Source: CAYFPS01 sp964345075
GTDB lineage: Bacteria; CAIWAD01
DNA: 64,000 bases
Reading direction: 5' to 3'
Assembly: GCA_964345075.1 (NCBI GenBank)
Contig: CAYFPS010000014.1
Coordinates: 9,315 to 73,314, forward strand
The notes under the pieces were generated by a model. The model was not told the DNA's origin, did no database searches, and saw nothing but the letters and a program-made list of their open reading frames with translations. Within the stretch, counting starts at the first letter, position 1, and every line of letters begins with the position of its first letter. The translations under genes were made by a program, and so were the position numbers. Shown piece by piece: positions 44,477-52,122 of this stretch.

Positions 44477-45967
44477 CTATTTTTTTCGCGCCTCGCCCTT
44501 CTCCCTTGCCCAGGCATGATCTTTCAGGTCCACACGGAAGGCGGCAGCAAGACCCGGCCAAAGGCGAACGACTTCCCGATACATTTCCTGCGCGACGCGG
44601 CGATAGCTGGGATGCCCGGCTGAAGCACTGCGCAGGCGAATCATGTGCTCGGCCTGCCGAAGATTCATGCGCATCAGGAAGCGGTAGCGGAAAGCCATGG
44701 GAACGATGTATGAAGCCACCTTGGGATTCCATGCCGCAAATTCCCGCCAAAGACTGGCCGATTCCTCAAGCAGTTGAACCACCTCATCGCGGCGAGCGTG
44801 CACGGCCAGCCGGTCCGGTAGCTCGTAGCCCCAGCGACAGCCAAAGTCGGGCAAAGTTGGCGAGAGGATCCGGTGCCGCTGCAGATCGCGGTAGGCCCCG
44901 TAATCCACGCAGCATTCCATGGTCAGTTCAGCCTTCTCCAGCGCGCGGGGCGGCACCTCGAAGGGGCCCATCTCGCGAAAGATCTCTTCAAAGAAGTGCT
45001 TTCGTTCATCGGCCGACATGGCAAAGGCCCGGGCCCGGGCACATTCAAGATCTTCATCCAGCAGAAGGCTGCGCAGATCCGCCAGAACGTGTACCTCGGC
45101 ATCGGGCGAAGCATCCACTACGCGAAGTCGCGGCAGTTCTGGGCCATTTTCTGTTCCAGGTCTTTCGTCCAGAAAGCGCTCAAGTCCGCCGCTCTGCCAC
45201 TCGGCTGGTTGGCTATACTTGAGAAGCACGGGCGTCACCTTTTCACCCTCTTCATGGAGGCGATCACCCAGTTCACGCATCTCGGCCAGAGGATGTGCGC
45301 GAAGTTTCCGGATGAGATGGGCGGCAGTGCGCGCATTAAGGGTCATGCCCAGACTTGTCAGCGTTCCGGCAGGCAGCAGGTAGCGCACTTCATCACAGGC
45401 GGCGGCATGCAGAACCTGTTTCCAGGCCCTGTCAGACAGCTCTTCCGGACGCTCTTCTGCAGCCATCTGCACAATCAGCTCGTGATACAATTCGGAGTAA
45501 AGCGAAAAGAGCCTGGCAACATGGTCGCGCGCACGCTTCTCCAGCGGATGCCCGGCAAGCTCGGCTGGCCAGTGAAAGCGGCCCTGATCAAAGACCTGAT
45601 AGCGGCTGCTCTTTTCGGTAAAGGCTGCGAGTCGTGTGTCTTCCAGGACTTTCGCAGCGAGAATCGAGACATCCTCCAGCGCCAGATGCAGACTGGCGTG
45701 CTCGGCAACGCTGGCGTGTCCGTATCCGACCACCCACTTCTCATGAAAGCGGGAAGCCCTCTCTTCCTGAAATGTATCACGACGACTCAGCTGTGTGCTC
45801 AGGTCACCCTCTGAAAGGAGCTGCTCCAGATTGTCGCGGAAACTCTTCGGACTGCGTGATACATAGGCAAAAAGCACAGCCACCACTTCCGGCGGAAGGT
45901 TGCGCAGGGCGTATACGGGCTTGTCCAGATTGGTTACGTAGGCTGCAATGCGGCTTTCGGTAGACAT
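44477..45967 (-). CDS. thyX: long two-domain FAD-dependent thymidylate synthase
   Basis: ThyX makes dTMP from dUMP using FADH2 and methylene-tetrahydrofolate. Ordinary ThyX has about 220-250 residues; this protein has 496 and looks like two ThyX domains. The first half carries VGYGHASVAEHASLHLALED and AAFTEKSSRYQVF, matching the S-x-x-EH and S-x-RY parts, but has DTR where RHR is expected. The second half has QRHRILSP with intact RHR but lacks the S-x-RY part. The active site may thus be shared between halves. AGAGGAAG precedes the ATG. It lies just after rlmH. With dut it forms the window's dTMP supply. Confidence 0.9.
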   Translation of the reverse strand: MSTESRIAAYVTNLDKPVYALRNLPPEVVAVLFAYVSRSPKSFRDNLEQLLSEGDLSTQLSRRDTFQEERASRFHEKWVVGYGHASVAEHASLHLALEDVSILAAKVLEDTRLAAFTEKSSRYQVFDQGRFHWPAELAGHPLEKRARDHVARLFSLYSELYHELIVQMAAEERPEELSDRAWKQVLHAAACDEVRYLLPAGTLTSLGMTLNARTAAHLIRKLRAHPLAEMRELGDRLHEEGEKVTPVLLKYSQPAEWQSGGLERFLDERPGTENGPELPRLRVVDASPDAEVHVLADLRSLLLDEDLECARARAFAMSADERKHFFEEIFREMGPFEVPPRALEKAELTMECCVDYGAYRDLQRHRILSPTLPDFGCRWGYELPDRLAVHARRDEVVQLLEESASLWREFAAWNPKVASYIVPMAFRYRFLMRMNLRQAEHMIRLRSASAGHPSYRRVAQEMYREVVRLWPGLAAAFRVDLKDHAWAREKGEARKK

Positions 45968-45976
45968 GCTTCCTCT

Positions 45977-46444
45977 TCAGCTTCTGTGATAGGGACGACC
46001 GGCTCGAATCATCAGTGCCCGGTAAAGTTGCTCCACCAGCACCAGCCTGACCATCTGGTGCGTAAAGGTCATGCGACTAAGGCTTAGCACCAGATCGGCC
46101 TTTTGTATCACGGCATCATGCAGGCCATCGGCACCACCTGCAACAAAGCGAATGCGTGACTTGCCCTCCAGCAGGCGATCGCCGATCCAGTCTGACAATT
46201 CCTCGCTGGAAAGGGACTTCCCCGTTTCGTCAAGAGCAACCAGCAGTTCGCGATCACCCAGCCCATTCAGCAGCCTTTCACCTTCCTGTTGACGACGCTC
46301 ATCCAGCGCCTTTCCGGGTGCTTCCGCGCGGTGTGTGACAATCTCAAGTTGCGCCATGGGCTTAAGACGCTTCAGGTACTCGGCCTCTGCGCTTTGCAGC
46401 CAGGCTTCACGGGATTTGCCGATGAGGTGAATGGACAGGTGCAT
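45977..46444 (-). CDS. rlmH: 23S rRNA pseudouridine-1915 N3-methyltransferase RlmH
   Basis: RlmH is the small knotted SPOUT methyltransferase that acts on assembled 70S ribosomes. The 155-residue protein shows FVAGGADGLHDAVIQKADLV, then LSLSRMTFTHQMVRLVLVEQ and the C-terminal RPYHRS, matching the family's G-G-x-x-G, SxM-TxxHx-x-R and PYHR signatures. The second last group forms the knot. The ATG at 46444 has no clear ribosome site, but codon pattern and length fit. It is followed after 9 bases by thyX. Confidence 0.95.
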   Translation of the reverse strand: MHLSIHLIGKSREAWLQSAEAEYLKRLKPMAQLEIVTHRAEAPGKALDERRQQEGERLLNGLGDRELLVALDETGKSLSSEELSDWIGDRLLEGKSRIRFVAGGADGLHDAVIQKADLVLSLSRMTFTHQMVRLVLVEQLYRALMIRAGRPYHRS

Positions 46445-46668
46445 GGAAAGAATGTGGCAAATGGGAGGCGGCGGGGTTTTGGCAATTCTTTGAAATTCCC
46501 ATTAGACATACATTATATATGCTATACATTAAGGTTTGAGATTATATTTACTCCATTATTGGCGATGTGATCGCATTGTGATGTATGTTTTAGGCATCCA
46601 AGTGTATCACTAAAAGAACTTGGACAGGCTGGGCGAAACAGCCCCCCAAAAATCAGTTTCGGGCCAGA
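46445..46668. other. AT-rich intergenic patch with possible rlmH promoter
   Basis: This stretch, especially 46490-46600, is far richer in A and T than its surroundings. On the minus strand two TATAAT hexamers (46517-46512 and 46546-46541) could serve as -10 elements for rlmH-thyX, though good -35 matches are lacking. One GTGATACA word lies at 46603, one of only two exact copies outside genes. Its composition could also mark a short insertion. Confidence 0.4.
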
Positions 46669-46800
46669 ATGAAAAAGATCCTGCTTCGCTTGAAGCGCAT
46701 GCTTGGATTGATCAATCGTGATGAATTTGAATCCTGGTGGATTGAACATCTGATTGAGCGAAAATCCAGAAAAGCAATCAGCGAATTCACTGATTCCTAA
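46669..46800 (+). CDS. possible 43-residue basic peptide
   Basis: An ATG at 46669 opens MKKILLRLKRMLGLINRDEF and continues to TAA at 46798-46800, overlapping the convergent rarA stop by four bases. The peptide is amphipathic and basic at its N-terminus, then acidic and Trp-containing (ESWWIEHLIE). No clear ribosome site precedes it. It could be a small membrane-active peptide, a toxin-like remnant or chance; I favour chance slightly. Confidence 0.3.
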   Translation: MKKILLRLKRMLGLINRDEFESWWIEHLIERKSRKAISEFTDS

Positions 46801-48134
46801 TCCCGCCGTTCCCGCTGGGGCCAGCAGCTTTCCAGATATTCACGGAGCTTGCCCTCAAGCCCGCGCCTTGACGGATGGTAGAGCACCGTCTCCTTAAGTT
46901 CCTCCGGCCGACAGTCCTGCCCGGCAAAACTGCCTTCATGGCTGGGCGGATACTGGTATTCGGCGCCATGTCCCAGCTTTTTGGCTAGCCCGGTGGGGGC
47001 ATTGCGCAAGTGGAAGGGAACGGGCAGCTCGCCGGTTTTGCGGGCCAGATCGCGCGCAGCAAGGATGGCCGAGGCGCTGCGGTTGGATTTGGGCTGGCTG
47101 GCCAGATAGGCCGTACACTGCGCAAGTGGGTACATGGCCTCGGGCATGCCCAGATTATGCACGGCTTCAAAGCAGGCATTGGCCAGAACCAGCCCGTTGG
47201 GCGCCGCATTGCCGATATCCTCGCTGGCCACTATCAGCAGGCGACGGGCAATGAATCGTGGTTCCTCTCCCCCCTCAAGCATGCGTGCCAGCCAGTAAAT
47301 GGCCGCATCGACATCACTGGCGCGGATCGACTTGATAAAGGCGCTGATCAGATCGTAATGCCGATCCCCACCTTTGTCATGCAGCAGCCGATCCTTAAGA
47401 CCAGCCTTGGATAGCTCGCCCTTGGTCAAAATGCGGCGGCCGTCTTCACTGGCAGGCGTTACGGTCATGCAGATCTCAAGCAGCTGCAGGAGCCTGCGCG
47501 CGTCACCGCCGGACAAGCGCATCAATTCATCCGCGGCAGCTTGCTCAAGCTCCGCCTTGATCAGGCGCAGCCATTCATCCTGCTCAAGGGCACGATCAAG
47601 CAGGGCCTGAAGGGCGGGCTGATCGAGCGCGTCAAGGGTAAAAAGGTGACAGCGTGACATCAGCGCCGGGATCACTTCAAAGCCGGGGTTCTCGGTGGTG
47701 GCAGCCAGCAGGGTGAGCAGTCCCTCCTCCACACTGTTCAGCAGTGCGTCCTGCTGTGCCTTGTTGAAGCGGTGGATTTCGTCGATGAAGAGCACGGTGC
47801 GGCGATTGTGAAAGCGGCGGTCATCACGAGCCTGCTGTGTCACACGGCGTAGGTCAGCGACTCCACTGGTTACGGCATTGAGTACATGGTGGGATGCATC
47901 AAGCGATTCCATCAGGATTCGGGCAAGAGTGGTCTTGCCACAGCCGGGCGGGCCCCAGAAGATCATCGACTCCAGGCGGCCTTCTTCAATCAATCGGCGC
48001 AGTGGACTGCCGGGACCGGTCAGGGCATCCTGACCTACAACATCATCAAGGGTTCTGGCCCGCATGCGCTCGGCCAGCGGGGCGTGGCTCTTCTCTTCGC
48101 GATCTGGTTGAAAAAGGTCTGTGTCTGCTGACAC
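46797..48134 (-). CDS. rarA: replication-associated recombination protein RarA (MgsA)
   Basis: RarA is a clamp-loader-like AAA+ ATPase acting at stalled replication forks. Walker A is FWGPPGCGKTTLA, Walker B is VLFIDEIHRFNKAQQDALL, sensor 1 is LLAATTENPGFEVIPALMSR, and the C-terminal tetramerisation part contains ASEDIGNAAPNGLVLANACF and QYPPSHEGSFAGQDCRPEE, all distinctive of RarA. A start at GTG 48134 gives 445 residues, the usual length; an open frame continues upstream through a C-rich tract and is not credible. It closes the rplQ-side transcript direction, 315 bases after the small gene at 48450. Confidence 0.94.
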   Translation of the reverse strand: MSADTDLFQPDREEKSHAPLAERMRARTLDDVVGQDALTGPGSPLRRLIEEGRLESMIFWGPPGCGKTTLARILMESLDASHHVLNAVTSGVADLRRVTQQARDDRRFHNRRTVLFIDEIHRFNKAQQDALLNSVEEGLLTLLAATTENPGFEVIPALMSRCHLFTLDALDQPALQALLDRALEQDEWLRLIKAELEQAAADELMRLSGGDARRLLQLLEICMTVTPASEDGRRILTKGELSKAGLKDRLLHDKGGDRHYDLISAFIKSIRASDVDAAIYWLARMLEGGEEPRFIARRLLIVASEDIGNAAPNGLVLANACFEAVHNLGMPEAMYPLAQCTAYLASQPKSNRSASAILAARDLARKTGELPVPFHLRNAPTGLAKKLGHGAEYQYPPSHEGSFAGQDCRPEELKETVLYHPSRRGLEGKLREYLESCWPQRERRD

Positions 48135-48449
48135 GGGAATCACCCTTGTTTGATGTGTATTGATGCGAGAATTTGCGGCGGTGAATCTTTGGAGAATGAA
48201 AGGTGCTGCTGCGCCAGTTTTGTCAGCCCTCCCACCACCCCCCACCCACCCGGGGCACGCCCCAATCTGGATTTGGTTCCTGTGAAATCCCTGCTATCAA
48301 AAATACTTCCAGCGCGCGTCAAGGCTGCTGAACACAGGCCCCGAACGAATCATCACAATCATCAATGTGTGACACAGGACTGCTTGCTCGCCGGACATTC
48401 CGTTGAAGACGACCGTCTTCTAGGCCAGGTGATCCACCCGGCTGCAGCC
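48135..48449. other. intergenic region with G-quadruplex-type tract
   Basis: No gene is visible. On the minus strand 48251-48231 reads GGGTGGGTGGGGGG followed by TGGTGGG, four or more G tracts with short loops, placed about 100 bases upstream of the rarA start. A GTGTGACACAG word lies at 48367, and a small hairpin GAAGAC-GACC-GTCTTC lies at 48405-48420, without a T-run. Confidence 0.55.
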
Positions 48450-48719
48450 TCAACCATCCCACATGCGGTCATAGGCATTCAGGCGATCCTCGATGAAGGT
48501 CCTGCCATCCTGCTCTGGCAGAAGCTGACGCAAAACCGGCCGGCGCTTCAAGTCCTGCTCGAGAATCCAGTTGACATCTGCCACTTCAGGCAGCTGGATC
48601 AGTCGTATCGGCCCACACATGCCACTGTCAACTTCTAGCAGGACGAGCGCCTCTTCAAGCAGGGCCCTTTGCTCCGCTTCATCAAGGAGAATCGCCTTTC
48701 CGGCCTCAGGCAGTTTCAT
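48450..48719 (-). CDS. uncharacterised 89-residue protein coupled to a methyltransferase gene
   Basis: I do not recognise this small acidic protein. It reads MKLPEAGKAILLDEAEQRAL and continues with helices and a VDVNWIL-like middle (LPEVADVNWILEQDLKRRP), ending RLNAYDRMWDG. Its ATG overlaps the stop of the methyltransferase gene (TGATG), which supports real translation. No Cys clusters, TM segments or signal peptide are present. A possible partner or regulator of the methyltransferase, by context only. Confidence 0.6.
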   Translation of the reverse strand: MKLPEAGKAILLDEAEQRALLEEALVLLEVDSGMCGPIRLIQLPEVADVNWILEQDLKRRPVLRQLLPEQDGRTFIEDRLNAYDRMWDG

Positions 48720-49342
48720 CAGACTTTCTTGCGTCCCACAATGCGAATCAGCGCGCTTTGGCCTTTGTGGAAGTCGCCTTCGCTAAGATCCTGATCCAGA
48801 TCTTGCGCCAGTTCCAGCTCCAGTCCGGCAAAGTCCTGCTTTAGCTCATTCAAATCGTAAAGCAGATCGAGGTCGCGTGGACCGCCGGTTCCATTGGCCA
48901 GCTGACGCTTCTCGAAGCATTCCATGACCAGCAGGCCACCGGGCTTAAGCGCTGCGACATATCGATCATGCATGGCCTTGCGCAGGGCGGAAGGATAATG
49001 AATGAAGATGGCTGCAACCAGATCGTAGTGCTCGTGCGGCCATGCCCAGTTCTGCAAGTCCTCTTCGACGGTGTGATACAAGGCTTGAACACCATGGTCC
49101 GCGGCCAGGCGCTTGCCCTTGGCCAGTCCAACGGCCGAGGCATCGACCGCCGTTACATCCAGCCCCTGTCTTGCCAGCCAGACACCGTTGCGCCCTTCAC
49201 CATCGCCGACTGCCAGCGCACTGCCCGATGAAGGCAATTTGCCCTTAAGTGAAGCAAGGAACTGGTTGGGCTCGCGGCCATACATCCAGTCGACCTGGCT
49301 GAAGCGGTCGTCCCAGGCTTTAGCTGTTGAGGATTGTGTCAC
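48719..49342 (-). CDS. class I SAM-dependent methyltransferase (TehB-like)
   Basis: The roughly 207-residue protein has the N-terminal WDDRFSQVDWMYGREPNQFL pattern (YG-x-EPN-x-FL) and motif I ALAVGDGEGRNGVWLARQG, followed by VTAVDASAVGLAKGKRLA (motif II) and LKPGGLLVMECFEK (motif VI). This combination is seen in TehB/thiopurine-type small-molecule methyltransferases; the substrate is not readable. I prefer the GTG at 49342, with GGAG five bases upstream, over a GTG two codons earlier. The start lies within a GTGTGACA word. It follows rplQ with a hairpin between. Confidence 0.82.
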   Translation of the reverse strand: MTQSSTAKAWDDRFSQVDWMYGREPNQFLASLKGKLPSSGSALAVGDGEGRNGVWLARQGLDVTAVDASAVGLAKGKRLAADHGVQALYHTVEEDLQNWAWPHEHYDLVAAIFIHYPSALRKAMHDRYVAALKPGGLLVMECFEKRQLANGTGGPRDLDLLYDLNELKQDFAGLELELAQDLDQDLSEGDFHKGQSALIRIVGRKKV

Positions 49343-49402
49343 ACGCACTCCAGTTCGATTTCAGTCAATCAGCGCCTTCAGGCGAGCGCCATAATCAGAG
49401 AA

Positions 49403-49427
49403 GCCCGTCGATCCGGGACCGACGGGC
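49403..49427 (-). terminator. hairpin after rplQ
   Basis: GCCCGTCG (49403-49410) and CGACGGGC (49420-49427) form an 8-bp stem about 30 bases after the rplQ stop. The following minus-strand TTCTCTGATT is only moderately T-rich, so termination may be partial. Confidence 0.6.
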
Positions 49428-49456
49428 CTGTCATTCAGTGAAAGCGGGCACGCGGC

Positions 49457-49831
49457 CTAGCTGTCCAGCTGATCCTCGAAGCCGACGAACTCGAGAATGG
49501 CCATTTCGGCCTGGTCGCCGGGACGGGTGCCGATGCGAATGATTCGCGTGTAGCCACCCGGACGGTCCGCAAAGCGCGGTCCGATCTCATCGAAGAGGTG
49601 CTTGACCACATCCTTGTGATGCAGCTTGGCCAGAACATGGCGACGGGCGGCCAGGGTACCAACCTTGGCGAAGGTCACCAGACGCTCCGTGTAACTGCGG
49701 GCGGCGCGGGCCTTGCCGATGGTGGTCACGATCCGCTTGTGCTCGATCAGGCTGGAAGCCATGTTGGCCAGCAGGGCCTTCCTGTGGGAAGCGCTGCGAT
49801 TCAGCTTGACCTGGGATTTGCGATGCCTCAT
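49457..49831 (-). CDS. rplQ: 50S ribosomal protein L17
   Basis: The 124-residue protein begins MRHRKSQVKLNRSASHRKAL and contains LLANMASSLIEHKRIVTTIGKA and GGYTRIIRIGTRPGDQAEMAILEF, the L17 signatures; L17 sits near the exit tunnel. It is the last gene of the alpha operon, directly after rpoA, and is followed by a hairpin. Confidence 0.98.
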   Translation of the reverse strand: MRHRKSQVKLNRSASHRKALLANMASSLIEHKRIVTTIGKARAARSYTERLVTFAKVGTLAARRHVLAKLHHKDVVKHLFDEIGPRFADRPGGYTRIIRIGTRPGDQAEMAILEFVGFEDQLDS

Positions 49832-49846
49832 GGTTCTATCGTCCGT

Positions 49847-50830
49847 TTACTTTGTTTCGCCAAGATAGCGTGATACATCCATGCCGAACTCAAGATTGTT
49901 CTGCTTCAGCACCACAATCAGCTCGTTGAGCGACTTGCGGCCGAAGTTCTTGAACTTGAGCATTTCGGCTTCCGACTTGCTGACCAGTTCGCCGATGGTC
50001 TTGATGCGTGCTTCCTTGATGCAGTTGGAGGCGCGGACGGTCAATTCCAGATCTTCCACGTTCTTCTGCAGCAGCTTGCGCATGTTGAGGACTTCCTCGT
50101 CGATCACCACTTCCGGCGTCTCTTCGCTGTTCATGTCGAAGTTGCTGAAGAGGGCAACGTGCTCCATCAGGGTGCGGCTGGCAAAGGTCAGCGCGTCGTC
50201 CGGAGTCACGGTACCGTTGGTCGTGATCTCAAGAATCAGTTTCTCGTAGTCAGTCTTGTGACCCACGCGCGTGTTTTCAACGCGGTAGGTAACATTGGTC
50301 ACGGGGCTGAAGAGGGAGTCGATGGGGATCGTGCCAATCGGCTGATCGTCGCCCTCATTCTCCTCGGAAGGCACATAGCCATAACCGCGGCGAATTTCCA
50401 GTTCCATGTTCACATCGGCGTCATCACCCAGCGTGGCAATGTGCAGGTCGGGGTTCATCACCTCGATCTCGCTCGAAACCTTCTGAAGGTCACCGGCCGT
50501 AATGGTGCCGGGGCCCTTCATCTGCAGGTGCAGACGCTCAGGACGCTTGGACAGCAGCTTGATCTGAACCTGCTTGAGGTTCAGGATGATATCGGTCACG
50601 TCTTCGCTGACGCCCTTGACCGTTGCGAACTCCTGCAGCACACCGTCGATCTTGACATGCGAAATCGCCGCGCCGGGAATGGAGCTCAAGAGCACTCGAC
50701 GGAAGCTGTTTCCGAGAGTGACGCCATAACCGCGCTCGAGCGGCTGAACAATGAAGCGGCCGAAGGTCGAGCTGTAGCTCAGCTCGTCCAGTTCGATGGC
50801 TTCCGGCCTCTGTGGATTGATGCCGTTCAT
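49847..50830 (-). CDS. rpoA: RNA polymerase alpha subunit
   Basis: The 327-residue alpha subunit has the dimerising N-terminal domain (FIVQPLERGYGVTLGNSFRR, VLLSSIPGAAISHVKIDGV) and the C-terminal domain that contacts DNA UP elements and activators (LELTVRASNCIKEARIKTIG, FGRKSLNEL). The start at 50830 has AAGGAG about 8 bases upstream; a longer frame from 50875 lacks support. The last codons before the stop include one GTGATACA word (Asp-Val-Ser-Arg, 49870). Confidence 0.98.
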   Translation of the reverse strand: MNGINPQRPEAIELDELSYSSTFGRFIVQPLERGYGVTLGNSFRRVLLSSIPGAAISHVKIDGVLQEFATVKGVSEDVTDIILNLKQVQIKLLSKRPERLHLQMKGPGTITAGDLQKVSSEIEVMNPDLHIATLGDDADVNMELEIRRGYGYVPSEENEGDDQPIGTIPIDSLFSPVTNVTYRVENTRVGHKTDYEKLILEITTNGTVTPDDALTFASRTLMEHVALFSNFDMNSEETPEVVIDEEVLNMRKLLQKNVEDLELTVRASNCIKEARIKTIGELVSKSEAEMLKFKNFGRKSLNELIVVLKQNNLEFGMDVSRYLGETK

Positions 50831-50947
50831 ATCAGAATCTCCTTGCTTCCTGTTGACAGGACAATCCGAGGCCATGAGGCCCCGGCTGATTCAAGCCTGT
50901 GATACACATGCCCAAGAGGGCAAGGCAGCACTTGGAAGACAGGGGCG
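50831..50947. other. rpsK-rpoA spacer, site where rpsD would be expected
   Basis: Only 117 bases separate rpsK from rpoA. The rpsD gene, which lies here in many bacteria, is missing. The spacer holds a GTGATACA word at 50899, one of two exact copies outside genes. No terminator is obvious. Confidence 0.8.
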
Positions 50948-51340
50948 TCAGATACGACGCTTCTTCCGCGGACGACAGCCGTTATGCGGCAGCGGAGTCT
51001 CGTCCTTGATGGCCGTCACGGTCAGTCCCGTAGCCTGCAGTGCGCGGATGGAAGACTCGCGTCCGGCACCCGGGCCCTTCACGAAGACTGATACGCGACG
51101 CAGTCCAAGGTCCATGGCTGTCTTGGCGCATTCCTGGGCGGCAAGCTGCGCGGCGAAGGCCGTGCTCTTGCGGGAGCCCTTGAAACGTCCACGACCACCG
51201 CCGGAAGCCCAGCTGATCACATTGCCGTAGTTGTCGGTCAGGGAAATGATGGTGTTGTTGAAACTGGCCTTGATGTAGGCGCAGCCAACGGCATCCACCT
51301 TTTCCTTCTTCTTGACTTTTTTCTTGACGGTCTTTGCCAA
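50948..51340 (-). CDS. rpsK: 30S ribosomal protein S11
   Basis: The 130-residue protein has a Lys-rich N-terminal tail, then GCAYIKASFNNTIISLTD, SWASGGGRGRFKGSRKSTAF and the C-terminal PLPHNGCRPRKKRRI, hallmarks of S11 on the 30S platform. The start codon is TTG at 51340, with GGAGG 5 bases before it; no ATG is available. It lies between rpsM and rpoA. Confidence 0.98.
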   Translation of the reverse strand: MAKTVKKKVKKKEKVDAVGCAYIKASFNNTIISLTDNYGNVISWASGGGRGRFKGSRKSTAFAAQLAAQECAKTAMDLGLRRVSVFVKGPGAGRESSIRALQATGLTVTAIKDETPLPHNGCRPRKKRRI

Positions 51341-51355
51341 GATATCCTCCGGGGA

Positions 51356-51730
51356 TTAACCCTTCTTCTTCACCACGCCGCTGGACTTCTTGCGTCCCTT
51401 GCGGGTGCGGGCGTTGTTCTTGGTGTTCTGTCCGCGTGCAGGCAGTCCGCGACGATGACGCAGTCCACGATAGCAACCGATATCCATCAGTCGCTTGATG
51501 TTCATCGTGATCTCCGTCCTCAGGGAGCCCTCGACCTTGTGGTCGTTCTGGATGATCGTGCGGATCCGCTTCAGCTCTTCTTCGTCGAGGTTCATCACCC
51601 TGGTGTCAGGCGAAACATTCGCCTTCTCCAGAATCTTGCGGGCGGTCGTGTGACCGATTCCGAAGATATAGGTGAGCCCGATTACGACGCGCTTGTTCTT
51701 TGGCAGATCAACTCCGGCAATACGTGCCAA
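51356..51730 (-). CDS. rpsM: 30S ribosomal protein S13
   Basis: The 124-residue protein contains ARIAGVDLPKNKRVVIGLTY, IFGIGHTTARKILEKANVSP and GCYRGLRHRRGLPARGQNTK, ending in a basic tail; S13 contacts the P-site tRNA and the 50S subunit. The start is TTG at 51730 with GGAGG upstream, the second TTG start in this operon. It follows rpmJ. Confidence 0.98.
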   Translation of the reverse strand: MARIAGVDLPKNKRVVIGLTYIFGIGHTTARKILEKANVSPDTRVMNLDEEELKRIRTIIQNDHKVEGSLRTEITMNIKRLMDIGCYRGLRHRRGLPARGQNTKNNARTRKGRKKSSGVVKKKG

Positions 51731-51751
51731 TGTCGCCTCCTGATTTCAGGC

Positions 51752-51868
51752 CTAGCCCTGACGTTGCTTGTGCTTGCGGGTCTTGCTGCAGATCACACGA
51801 ACCACTCCGTTGCGGCGTACGATCTTGCAATGCTCGCAGATCTTCTTGACCGATGCTTTGACCTTCAT
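51752..51868 (-). CDS. rpmJ: 50S ribosomal protein L36
   Basis: A 38-residue frame on the minus strand reads MKVKASVKKICEHCKIVRRN and ends VICSKTRKHKQRQG. It carries the zinc ligands C-x2-C and C-x-n-H of the Zn-binding L36 form. It lies between infA and rpsM, its standard place. Confidence 0.97.
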   Translation of the reverse strand: MKVKASVKKICEHCKIVRRNGVVRVICSKTRKHKQRQG

Positions 51869-51895
51869 CGTCACTCGCTCCGTCTATTGTCTTTT

Positions 51896-52114
51896 TTACT
51901 TGTGTCGGAACGTGATGCGCCCACGCGTGAGATCGTAGGGCGACAATTCGACCGTTACTTTGTCGCCGGGAAGAATGCGGATGTAGTGCATCCTCATCTT
52001 GCCCGAAATATGTGCGAGCACTACGTGCCCGTTGTCCAGTTTCACCCTGAAGGATGCATTGGGCAGTGTCTCCAGGACCGAGCCGTCAATCTTGATGATG
52101 TCCTGTTTTCCCAC
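51896..52114 (-). CDS. infA: translation initiation factor IF-1
   Basis: The 72-residue OB-fold protein matches IF-1 throughout: IIKIDGSVLETLPNASFRVK, VVLAHISGKMRMHYIRILPG and VELSPYDLTRGRITFRHK. IF-1 occupies the 30S A site during initiation. The start is GTG at 52114, with AGGAG upstream. It sits between map and rpmJ. Confidence 0.98.
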   Translation of the reverse strand: MGKQDIIKIDGSVLETLPNASFRVKLDNGHVVLAHISGKMRMHYIRILPGDKVTVELSPYDLTRGRITFRHK

Positions 52115-52122
52115 GCCTGCTC

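Noticed and set aside
44409..44750. Longer start for the small gene after thyX.
   Set aside because: The extra frame runs through the thyX coding region, is Ser/Gly/Arg-rich shadow sequence, and a strong ribosome site marks the GTG at 44408.
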